Shown here: positions 1-9,809 of the stretch, one piece after another
How positions within the stretch are numbered: position 1 is the first letter of the stretch
Layout of the letters: the number at the start of each line of letters is the position of its first letter
Source of the DNA: Chrysomallon squamiferum
Lineage: Eukaryota > Mollusca > Gastropoda > Neomphalida > Peltospiridae
Length of the DNA: 52,500 bases
NCBI GenBank assembly: GCA_012295275.1
Contig: CM022668.1
Span: 2,787,989-2,840,488, forward strand
Reading direction: 5' to 3'
Translations under genes and position numbers: made by a program
Notes under the pieces: generated by a model
What the model saw: only the letters and a program-made list of their open reading frames with translations
Database searches by the model: none
What the model was told of the DNA's origin: nothing

Positions 1-496
<496 letters not shown>

Positions 497-625
497 GATT
501 TTTATTCTGACGAAGTAGACTACAGTCACATTTGTTTTAACATGTGGTGTCACGTGGCCGATTCCAAGAAAAACATTTGTAACAACTACGAAGGATCAGA
601 CGGCTACGTATGTGGTGACAAGAAG
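497..625 (+). CDS. exon: ADAMTS cysteine-rich domain, first part
   Basis: The 43 codons begin after ttttttccag and end at AAG|gtaaac, phase 0 at both ends. The key residues are Cys-x4-Trp-Cys near residue 13 and a Cys-Gly pair near the end. These match the 'CxxLWC ... DGTxCG' layout of ADAMTS cysteine-rich domain 2. The acceptor's pyrimidine tract is continuous with a (TTA)n microsatellite. Confidence 0.72.
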
Positions 626-2317
626 GTAAACATCGTCATCATCACCGTCATCATCATCCCTGCTGCTGTTTTTATTGCTGTTGTTGTTACTATTATTACT
701 ATTAGTGTCCCTTTTCAAAATTATTATATTATTATTAATGTTGTTGTTTTTGTTATCATCATTATTATTATTATATTGTTTTTGTGACTGTTATTATCAT
801 TGTTGTTGTTATTATTCTTGTTGTTTTGTTATCATTATTACTGTTGCTGTTCTTGTTGTTGTTGTAGTATTGTTGTTATCATTGTTGTTGTTATTACACG
901 CCTTATGAACACTGTCATTGTTGTAGTATTGTTGTAATCATTGTTGTTGTTATTACTGTTGTTATTATTGTTGTTGTTATTATTATTGTTGTTGTTGTTG
1001 TTATTGTTGTTGTTGTTGTTATTTTTTTTGTTGTTGTTATTATTATTGTTGTTGTTATTATTTTTTTTGTTATTATGTAACTGATATTCTACTCTTAAAG
1101 AATTCTGACAATGAAATGTCTTTTGATGACGTCACTTTACACAATAATCATGTTACTACAGTAGTGTTCATCATTTCCCAAGTACAGACAGACAAACAAA
1201 CGGACAGACATATATGAACATATTTTTACTTTTCTATTCAGATTTGCAGTAAAGGGATGTGTGTTTATGACAAGAATGTTCCAAACGTCTTGGGTAAGTA
1301 CTGAGCTGCTTTTAAAGTTAATAGAGAAACAGAGAAGTATTAAACATTTTAGACCATAGGTTTTCAGCCTGGGGGTCGGGATACCCATAGGGGTCACCAG
1401 CCCTTTTTCTTGGGGGTCGGGAGATCGTTCTTGAGCGAGGGTATGGTTTAGCTTTTTTCATCTTGACTTGGAAGGAGGAATAAATAAAAACGTGTAGATA
1501 GGTTTGAGACAGGTCATAGTGAATCTATATTCCTTTTGTACTGTCTTTGGTTGATGAAAATATGGTAACCCTAGATATTCTTGAATCAAATTTTTTATTA
1601 AAGTCTTTGGTTGATGTTCAAAATATGTATTAACTGTTACCATTTGATATTATTCAAAACACTGAAAACTATTTCTTATTATTATTTATTTATTTTTTTT
1701 GAATTTATTTTTGTTGTTGTTGAAGATAAAATAAAGTGTTTAATTATTGTATTTCACTGGTGCCGACATTTCTGTTCTGTTCTGTTTGAAGAAGTAGAAA
1801 TATTTATTAATGCGTTCCTCTTTATGTGTTTTGTTCTATTTTAAAATAGCTCTGTAAGAAATAAAATTAACTTAAATTTTTTTATCGGTTTTCTTCTGTT
1901 TTGAATTGTATGTTTTAAGTAATAAGATTATTAAGAATAAATAACTGTACTTGTAAAACAATCTTAAATAAAATAGAACAAAAGAAAATGTACGTGCTAT
2001 TGTAATTAAAAATGGGTATTTAACTTTTGTTCTCTTTCTAAACTGAATCTTTAACACGTACAGATATTTATTTGTTTTTCCATGTTTATTGAAGGCTTCT
2101 GTCCACAAGGCGATCAGCCAGGCATCATTTGGAACAACTACACATGCGCAGAACTGGTGCTTCACGAACCGGAAATGTGCTACGATCGAAATACTCGTGT
2201 TCGCTGTTGTCAGGCGTGTCATTCTATTTATAGAGATGTCAAAGGTTAGTTCCGTTTTATACCTGTCAATTTGTGTATGCGCGTTTTATTTATTTATTAT
2301 TGTTGTTGTTGGTGGTG

Positions 2318-2355
<38 letters not shown>

Positions 2356-2489
2356 TCCAGGATGTGAGTACGGAGACAAAAGTTCCCAGTGCAGGAAAGA
2401 CCTAGTTATACCTATCGGTTGCTATAGTAACGAAAATCTATGTTGTGAGACGTGTAGTAAATTAAAAGATCTAACTAATCCAAGTAAGT

Positions 2490-2539
<50 letters not shown>

Positions 2540-4163
2540 ATCACAAACACACACACATATAGAAACAAAGTAACACACTGTAAAATTATCCTTTAACATA
2601 AAAATACATTTATATCTGGGAAGTAGCGTTTGGAACGGGAAACACAGAAAAATAATATTTTTATGTTTGTATTATGCAGCTTGCCCATTCGGTGATAAGA
2701 GCACGTGGTGCGAGACGACGTTAAAACCGCCCTACGACTGCTACGACAACGAGGACCTTTGTTGCGGAACGTGCCAAAAATACCGTAATGTCTCTAATAT
2801 AGGTAATCAGCACCCTACTGTTTTTATCAATAAAATACTATCAATGATGATGACAAAGACAAAAATACCGTAATGTCTCTAATATAGGTAATCAGCACTC
2901 AGATATTTTTATCAATAAAATACTATCTAATAATACAGTGACAAAGACAAAAATACCGTAATGTCTCTAATATAGGTAATCAGCACCCTGATACTTTTAT
3001 CAGTAAAATACTATCTAATAATACAGTGACAGAGACAAAAATACCGTAATGTCTCTAATATAGGTAATCAGCACCCTGATACTTTTATCAGTAAAATACT
3101 ATCTAATAATACAGTGACAGAGACAAAAATACCGTAATGTCTCTAATATAGGTAATCAGTACCCTGATACTTTTATCAATAAAATACTATCTAATAATAC
3201 AGTGACAGAGACAAAAATACCGTAATGTCTCTAATATATGTAATCAGTACTCTGATATTCTTTATCAATAAAATACTATCTGATAATACAGTGACAGACA
3301 AAAATACCAATGATATAGGTAATGACAAAACTAAAATACAAAAATACCAGAGACAAAAATACCGTAATGTGTCTAATATAGGTAATCAGCACCCTCTAAT
3401 CATTTTCAATGATGATGACAATAATATTTTATCAATAAAATACTATCTGATAATAATCAGTACTCTAATTTTTTATCAATAAAATACTATCTAATAATAC
3501 AGTGACAAAGGCAAAAATACCGTAATGTTTCTAATATAGGTAATCAGCACTCTAATATTATGTCAGTAAAATTACTATTATATTAATAAAAATAGTTAAA
3601 ACTGTTAATATTAATATTATGACCAAAATACTGTTATGATGTTATATAATATACTGGTCAGTAAATTAATGTTAGTTTTACAATAATATGTAATATTTAT
3701 TATTATTGTTGTTGTTGTAGTTGTATCAAAGGTACCGTATTGTCACCAATATAGATAATGATGACTACTTTTACGTTTAAAAGATTATTAATCGTAAATA
3801 ATTTATTTATTTATTTTTATTTTTTTGTTTTTATTTTATTTTTATTTTTTTTTCAGGTTGTGAATATGGGGATAAGCATATAGACTGTTCAGTTATCCAG
3901 TATCCTATTGGTTGCTATGACAACGAGGATTTATGCTGCAGTACATGTGCACTAATGAAAAATAATGATAGGCCAGGTGAGTTATTTACAGTAGTAGTAG
4001 TCGTAGTAGTAGTCGTAGTAGTAGTATTTATCTGTTACAGTAAACATGGAGTCATAAATAATCTAAAAATAAATAAATAAATAAATTAGATTTGAGTGTT
4101 CCACGAGTAATAAATAATAAAATAAGTAAATAAATAAATATAAATATAAAAATAATAAATACA

Positions 4164-4194
<31 letters not shown>

Positions 4195-4778
4195 ATATAA
4201 AAATTTTAATAACAAGTTTGACTTTCACGTTACGAATATGGAGTAATATATATAATAAAACAAAGAAACAAACAAAATAAATAAATAAATAAATAGACAG
4301 ACAGACAAAGAAATGTAAAGTGTTAAAAAATGAGGTTTCACTGTTTCAGACTGCGAATATGGGGACAGGTCGACTTGGTGCGAAACTGAACTCAACCCCG
4401 AGTTCGACTGCCACCTCAACAAAAAACTCTGCTGCGCCACGTGCAAATATGGCGACCTCTATGGAGGTCAGAGCGGATATCGTAAGTTTGAAAACTTTTA
4501 CTCCATCTTTCTTTTTATTTATTTATTTATTTATTTATTTATTATTTCGCTTTTTCTTGTTTCCGTTTCCGTTTTTTGGGGTTTTTTTTTTTGGATTCAC
4601 TGAAAATTGTATAAATGAGTGCAATATATACTTAGTAACTGAACGTTTTTGTCAAGTTTTTTTTTTTTTTTAAGTGTATTTTTGTTTTTACGATATTTAT
4701 TTACTAGATTCAACCAATTTAACTTGTTCACATATACTTTCTCTTAAGTATTGCGTTATTATTACACTGCTGTTGTTG

Positions 4779-4839
<61 letters not shown>

Positions 4840-4948
4840 CGCTGTTGTTGTTATTATCATTTTATTTATTATTATTGTTATTATTATTATTATTTTTTTT
4901 TTTTGTTGTTTGTTTATTTATTTATTTTCTTTTTCAGTGCCATACTAG
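497..4948 (+). CDS. ADAMTS/MIG-17-like secreted metalloprotease, C-terminal part (8 exons: 497-625, 1242-1293, 2095-2244, 2361-2483, 2680-2802, 3857-3976, 4350-4481, 4938-4948)
   Basis: This is the 3' end of a multi-exon gene; the start and catalytic domain are outside the window. The first two exons spell an ADAMTS-type cysteine-rich domain: a Cys-x4-Trp-Cys core, then Cys-Gly, then Cys-x3-Gly-x-Cys. Five modules follow, each on one exon, with the pattern C-x8-C-x9-C-x6-CC-x2-C. This resembles the PLAC (protease and lacunin) domain, which is usually a single C-terminal copy. No TSP1 repeat is visible, so the order resembles nematode MIG-17 more than vertebrate ADAMTS. Every junction from 1293 onward is phase 1, so the frame runs unbroken to a TAG at 4946-4948. 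Such enzymes are secreted and act in the extracellular matrix. The family is inferred from the cysteine pattern alone, because the zinc site is not visible. An ADAMTS-like protein without a protease domain remains possible. Confidence 0.7.
626..1241 (+). repeat. intron with degenerate TTG/TTA/ATC trinucleotide repeat
   Basis: From about 640 to 1075 the intron is almost entirely imperfect TTG, TTA and ATC triplets. They translate as poly-Leu/poly-Val in other frames and have no coding value. Nothing else is recognisable before the acceptor at 1240-1241. Confidence 0.8.
1242..1293 (+). CDS. exon: ADAMTS cysteine-rich domain, last part
   Basis: A 52-base exon between attcag and G|gtaagt, phase 0 to phase 1. 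It contributes Cys-Ser-Lys-Gly-Met-Cys-Val, the final C-x3-G-x-C-V element of the cysteine-rich domain. It joins in frame both to the preceding exon and to the first PLAC-like module. Confidence 0.7.
1346..1402. mobile_element. possible hAT-type transposon terminus fragment
   Basis: The segment around 1356-1398 (tttagaccataggttttcag, then cctgggggtcgggatacc, then a gggg-rich block) resembles the G-rich ends of hAT/ZBED DNA transposons, which often read 'gttttcaacctggggtcg'. It is much more GC-rich than its surroundings. No transposase frame or second terminus is visible. The assignment rests on remembered consensus similarity only. Confidence 0.35.
1403..2094 (+). other. intron, no further feature recognised
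   Basis: AT-rich intron sequence ending at the acceptor ttgaag (2093-2094). The pyrimidine tract before this acceptor is weaker than at the other exons of the gene. I choose it because phase and reading frame agree on both sides. Confidence 0.5.
2095..2244 (+). CDS. exon: PLAC-like module 1 (divergent)
   Basis: A 150-base exon, phase 1-1, ending G|gttagt. It has six cysteines ending in Cys-Cys-Gln-Ala-Cys. The first spacings are longer than in the four later modules (about 14, 10 and 8 residues between successive cysteines before the CC pair). It is the least similar copy and may be the ancestral or capping module. Confidence 0.65.
2361..2483 (+). CDS. exon: PLAC-like module 2
   Basis: A 123-base exon, phase 1-1, between ttatttccag and A|gtaagt. 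It has the full C-x8-C-x9-C-x6-CC-x2-C pattern and the signature CEYGDKS. An (ATT)n run lies directly against its acceptor, and a (CT)n(CA)n microsatellite starts 8 bases after its donor. Confidence 0.75.
2492..2560 (+). repeat. (CT)n followed by (CA)n microsatellite
   Basis: About 17 CT units run straight into imperfect CA units inside the intron after PLAC-like module 2. Confidence 0.9.
2680..2802 (+). CDS. exon: PLAC-like module 3
   Basis: A 123-base exon, phase 1-1, between attatgcag and TATAG|gtaatc. It carries the signature CPFGDKSTWC and the closing CC-Gly-Thr-Cys. Its last 25 or so bases, including the splice donor, are the first unit of an 88-bp tandem array that fills the following intron. 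Confidence 0.75.
2776..3561 (+). repeat. about 88-bp minisatellite, 8 copies, each repeating the exon end and its splice donor
   Basis: The block caaaaataccgtaatgtctc, followed by taatataggtaatcag and an AT-rich spacer, recurs with the 'taccg' mark at 2781, 2866, 2954, 3042, 3130, 3218, 3360 and 3518. The period is 85-88 except for one degenerate 142-base and one 158-base interval. Copy 1 is the true 3' end of PLAC-like exon 3. Six of the seven later copies keep ATAG|gtaatc, so they are potential 5' splice sites; the copy at 3240 has lost the G before gt. Reading past the true donor meets an in-frame TAA at 2871. Confidence 0.9.
3562..3856 (+). other. end of intron, T-rich acceptor tract
   Basis: AT-rich sequence ending in a long (TTTA)n/poly-T tract and tttcag (3851-3856). 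No gene is visible. Confidence 0.6.
3857..3976 (+). CDS. exon: PLAC-like module 4
   Basis: A 120-base exon, phase 1-1, between tttttttttcag and G|gtgagt. It is one residue shorter in the second cysteine interval (C-x8-C-x8-C-x6-CC-x2-C). It shares CEYGDK and CYDNEDLCC with the neighbouring modules. Confidence 0.75.
3977..4349 (+). repeat. intron with GTA and (AAAT)n repeats
   Basis: It holds imperfect gtagtagtcgtagtag units (about 3990-4028) and several (AAAT)n stretches (about 4065-4195 and 4275-4295). Nothing else is recognisable before the acceptor ctgtttcag at 4349. Confidence 0.75.
4350..4481 (+). CDS. exon: PLAC-like module 5
   Basis: A 132-base exon, phase 1-1, between ctgtttcag and C|gtaagt. 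It has the full C-x8-C-x9-C-x6-CC-x2-C pattern with the signature CEYGDRSTWC, followed by a Gly/Tyr-rich linker. It splices in phase to the short last exon. Confidence 0.75.
4482..4937 (+). repeat. last intron, with (TTA)n microsatellite near the acceptor
   Basis: A long (TTA)n run spans about 4775-4895, with TTG interruptions. It leads through poly-T into ctttttcag at 4937. The leucine-rich frames across it are repeat translations. Confidence 0.8.
4938..4948 (+). CDS. last coding exon of the metalloprotease gene
   Basis: After the acceptor ctttttcag, the phase-1 C carried over from 4481 gives Leu-Pro-Tyr and then TAG at 4946-4948. The protein therefore stops three residues after the fifth module's linker. 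The very short coding part makes this end less certain than the module exons. Confidence 0.55.
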
Positions 4949-4989
4949 TGAAGATCAAGTTTGTTCAGTACATTTTAATATTGAGATTA

Positions 4990-4995
4990 AATAAA
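4990..4995 (+). terminator. poly(A) signal AATAAA of the metalloprotease gene
   Basis: A canonical AATAAA lies 42 bases after the TAG at 4946-4948, followed by a T-rich stretch. This suits a short 3' UTR. Confidence 0.6.
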
Positions 4996-5236
4996 AGGTT
5001 TTTATTTTTTTAATATATTCCCCACATCTACATGTTTTTCTTCTAACTAGTGCTTGAAAATCATATATTTATTTTGAAAATTATTTCTGCTGTGATTATT
5101 ACTTATTATTATTATTTGTTGTTGTTATTATTATTAGAATACTATTATTTATTTATTATTATATTATTATTATTATTGTTATTACACTATTATTTATTTA
5201 ATTATTATTATTATTGTTATTACACTATTATTTATT

Positions 5237-5304
<68 letters not shown>

Positions 5305-6485
5305 AAGGAATAAGAGCTAGTGCAATTTTTGGTTTCTAGTTTTGTAGGAACTGTGATGTACAAAATGTAGCAGAAATTTGTAATAGTTTTCAGTTCATAC
5401 ATAAACATACACAGATCCAAAATAAATAAAATATAAACATTTCCAGTTACTGGAAAGTGAACTTAGCAATGTGCATGATTTATAGAAAGATTTATAAAAA
5501 TTGTCATTGTAACTTTCAGAAAAAAAAAAAAATCTGAGCCTAATTACAAAACCAAAATAAAAAAATAAATAAATAAAAATAAATAATTATCTGAAATATT
5601 ATACACATGCAATGAAACAGTAAAAACAAAAAAAAAAACAAAAAAGTAAAAGCAAAAAATAGAAGAAAAGGAGAAAGGGAAAAAAATAATAGAGAAATGT
5701 ATGAAATTACAGCTGGATTATTAAAAAAAAATGTGTTTTATCCTCATCTGAATTTTTTAGTACAGTAAACTATAAAAATTTTATTTATTACTTTTGTCAT
5801 TTGATTTACTTTTACGATCATTGTCATCATTTTATTATTATTTTATTATCTCCTTGAAATGTAAATGAAAAATATTAAAAAACTGTAATTTTATGAGCAT
5901 TTTCTGTTCAAAATTTAATATTATTCATGTCTCAACAAATACTCAACAAAGCCATGATATAAATAACAGTGTAGATATCAGACTTTGATGCTGACTGTAA
6001 ATACAGGCAGACATACAGAAATTAAATGGGGGAGTGCATAGGCTCAGATGCATGCCCTCCTGAAACATTATAAAATCTAAAATGAAGGAGAAACATTCTT
6101 GGAAATGAGACCATGGGGAGGGGGTGGGGTCTACATGCACCCTTCCCACTTCCCTGAATACCTGCCTGACATATTCAAAATTAAGAGTTATGTGGGTTTT
6201 TATTTTTTTTTTTTATTTCAAATATTTTTGCATGGTCTGTTTCATTTTTTTAAATTATTTTTTCTTTGTTATGTTCATGGAATTTCTCCTCTCTTCCTAA
6301 GTACAGCTTGTTTTAAGACAATAGTAGCATTAATTGTTTGTTCAGCAATGATGTCATAAAATTTAAAAAATTCAGAATATTAAAGATAATGGCTTTTCCA
6401 AAACTGTTTGAAAATAATTCTCAGTCCAAGAGGTTTTTTTAAATTTCAGCAATAACAGAAGTTATTTTATTAATTTTTTTTTTTT

Positions 6486-6521
<36 letters not shown>

Positions 6522-8181
6522 CAGCAACAGCTGAAGTTATTTAATTAAACCAGAACATTATCATCTATGAAAATGTTAAATGAATAATGTTTATGAACAA
6601 AAGATAATGAAAATACTAGAATAACTTGCATTTCTAAAAAAAAATTAAATATACATTATTTATTTATTTAGTTTTATTTATTATTATTGACTGACTTAAT
6701 AACATCTGAAAGGACCAACAAACAGCAGATTCCAAATGAATAAGGCTTTCTCTAACATACTAACAAGCTAACCAAATATTTAAATACTTTCTTTTTATCT
6801 ATGCATTTATGTATGTAATTTGCAAAAACAAAATAAATAAAATAAAACAAAGTAAAATAAAATAATAAACAAACAAACAAAATGAAACAAAACAAAACAA
6901 GCTAAATAAAATAAAACAAACTTTATTATTGTGAAGCATTTATGGAATGTTTACTATGATCAAAGCCTGATTAAATAATTTGTTTAAAATAATTTATTAA
7001 GAGTACTGCATACAAATGCATCTGTTTGAAACATAATAATAACAAATAAATCAAAAAGGCATCAAGATATTTTAAAATATTAAAATATTTTCTAAATATC
7101 ATGTAAACGAAATAGTAAAATCTTTTTTTTTTAAATAACTTAAAATTCACTAATTACTAGTAATCTGAATAACAACAAAATTAGAAATATCATATTATAT
7201 GTGTTGATAACTTTCAACTTGCTAACATTCATAAACAGTATTAAATATAATATTTGTTCACAGTTCATTATCTGAAGTGGATCATAAAGTATTTATTAAG
7301 GATTCATGATCTTTATTAATAATTATTTCGCTCTATATATTGTGAATTTTGCCAACTGTTTGCTCACTGAGGGTGCAAATCCCTGATGTGGTTTTTTGTT
7401 TATAATTCAAATACATCGCAACATTTCAACTGCCCTGGAAGCTCTATTCTGATATGTAAACCATCTTAAAATCTATATATATATAATTATTAAAAATAAA
7501 AATAAAAATAATAATCATAATAATAATAATAGTAATAATAATGTTTTATCAAAATTGTACAAGTTTTTTGTTATGTTTGTAACACAGTTAAATTTTTGAA
7601 TAAAACAGACTAGAAGGAATCGCAAAAGTTCTATGATACAAATTCATGTATTAAAGCTTAAATAATAATAAGTTTTGTTGTACACCGAACAATTATGTGA
7701 CTATAAATAGTATTAAAAAAAAAAAAAAAACAATTTATTATTTAATGGTAATAAAAAAAATAAAATTAAAAACTAGGAGAAATATTTAATTCATGAAAAA
7801 AAAGACAACAGAAGTATAATCATGAATACATAAGGACAAATTGCAAAAAAATAAAATTTTATGATAAAGACTGTCACCACAGATTTAATATTCAAATTTA
7901 AGTGTCCCAGTTTTTTTAAAGTTTTTTTTAAATTAACACATTATTTCAAATGATAAAATTTTGATATTATCAGTTGGTAGTATCAATTATCTTTGAAACC
8001 AGAACACCATACATGAAAATTTGATAAAAATAAGGACATTATTATACAAGAATATTAAGTAGTCTAGAAATACAAACACATATTTTCTCATTGAGTATTT
8101 TCTTTAATCCACTGATGAGCAAACATTTTCATTTACTGACTGAACCAGACTTTAACTTGTATGCTGAATGTTATATATGTG

Positions 8182-8262
<81 letters not shown>

Positions 8263-9574
8263 TTTTGCAGACTTGTGTTAGTAATAAACAGACACTTTAC
8301 AAAATAAAAATTTATTATGTGAAGAAATTAACTATATTACTGAATAGACTAATTTTTGTTAAATAAAATAAATATAAAAATGACTGCAGTTACCACACTA
8401 AAGAAAAAATTGATGGAAAAATCTCAGAAATGACTTAATAAAAATTCACATTTTATCTAAAATGTTTTAGCCAAAATTATGTTTCTCCAGTGTAGTAATC
8501 TGACATGTAAAAAATATTTGAATATAATTAATTCGGTTTAAAAAAAAAAAGAGCATTTGTAACGATAAATATATATATAATTTTGTTGATCTAGAATATT
8601 CAAAATGGATATATATATATATATAAAAAAAAAAATGTATGTGACTAGAGACATACTAAAATGCTTTTTTTTTTTTTACAGTAAAAATTTAAATAAATAA
8701 ATAAAATAATGATAATAATAATAGTAATAGCAATATAATTTTTATTTAATACATTCAGATACAAAACACAGCACCATGTAAACACATCTATCAATACAAA
8801 GCAATTCATACACAATTTTTAGTTACACATCTATAGCAGTTTTGATCTTCTAAAAATCTATCTTATATTACTAATTTTATAATTTATTCTAATTTCTGCC
8901 AAAACTATTAAAATACTAAGTCTTGATAAAAAAAATTTAATTAATAAATCAACAAAAGAAAAACGAAAATTTTGATATTATTTTCAAATTATTAATTTAA
9001 ACATTTTGATTCTACTTTCTGCAAGAGAAAGTAAATGTTATGTATCATTTTCAAATGTGTGAGCATGTGAGCAATATTTATGGATAAAGTATAAAGTTTC
9101 TTGATGCTTAATAAAAAGTTTCAGAATTTTTTTCCATAAAATGATCAAAAATGTTTTTCTATTGCATTAAATTTGTTCGAGATACAAATTTTATTAAAAC
9201 TGTTATCAGTTTAAACAAAATGACAACAAAATAATGTTTAACCAATCTTAACTGAGAATGATTTCATTACAATATTATTTTTAAAATTTTAATTAACATA
9301 GTAAAGCACCTCTGTAATCTAAGTAATAATAATAAAAAATAATAATAATAATTATTATTATTATTTAATGACTGCATAAGTTCATAAATGGGGTATATAT
9401 ATATATACATTACAAGCATATTAAAAAAAATAATAAAAAATTACAAGTTGTTCACAAATTAAAAAAGCTAAAACATATCTTCATTCTTAACAGTTTATAA
9501 AAATATTTCAGTAAAGGTTTTGACAGAAATTAGACTGACTGTGTTAATATACTACACTATTTTTTATACAGATA
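4996..9574. other. intergenic region between convergent genes
   Basis: No gene is recognised between the end of the plus-strand protease gene and the stop codon of the most distal FKBP terminal exon. It holds (ATT)n at about 5228-5303, poly-T and poly-A runs (about 6478-6515), AAT repeats near 7500 and 9340, and a (TA)n run at 8189-8260. I looked for further EF-hand/HDEL exons on the minus strand and saw none. Part of the right end is probably the 3' UTR of FKBP exon F: ATTAAA on the minus strand lies at 9364-9369. Confidence 0.6.
8189..8260. repeat. (TA)n microsatellite
   Basis: About 36 TA units in the intergenic region. Confidence 0.9.
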
Positions 9575-9742
9575 TTACAGTTCATCGTGTTTCGGTCCAC
9601 TGAATTCTTCATGAGAAATGAAGCCATCTTTGTCTTTATCTTCACTTGCAAAAATTTCATTGACCATTTTTGTGTTATCTTCATTTGATCCTTCAGCCTG
9701 CGCCTCTTCACCATGCATCTGATCTCCAATAAATTTTACAAC
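9575..9742 (-). CDS. FKBP alternative terminal exon F: EF-hand 2 plus HDEL
   Basis: The acceptor is tttcag|GTT and the stop is TAA at 9575-9577; it encodes 55 residues. The EF loop [12 protein letters not shown] is canonical at positions 1, 3, 5, 6 and 12. The tail is SGPKHDEL, a standard ER-retrieval signal. It has no Ile-Ser-Asp-Tyr start like exons B and D, but its tail matches exon B closely. It is about 14 kb from shared exon 3, the most distal of the six. Confidence 0.85.
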   Translation of the reverse strand, partial: VVKFIGDQMHGEEAQAEGSNEDNTKMVNEIFASEDKDKDGFISHEEFSGPKHDEL

Positions 9743-9777
9743 CTGAAATAGAAAACCAGATTTGTTTATAAATAATA

Positions 9778-9809
<32 letters not shown>

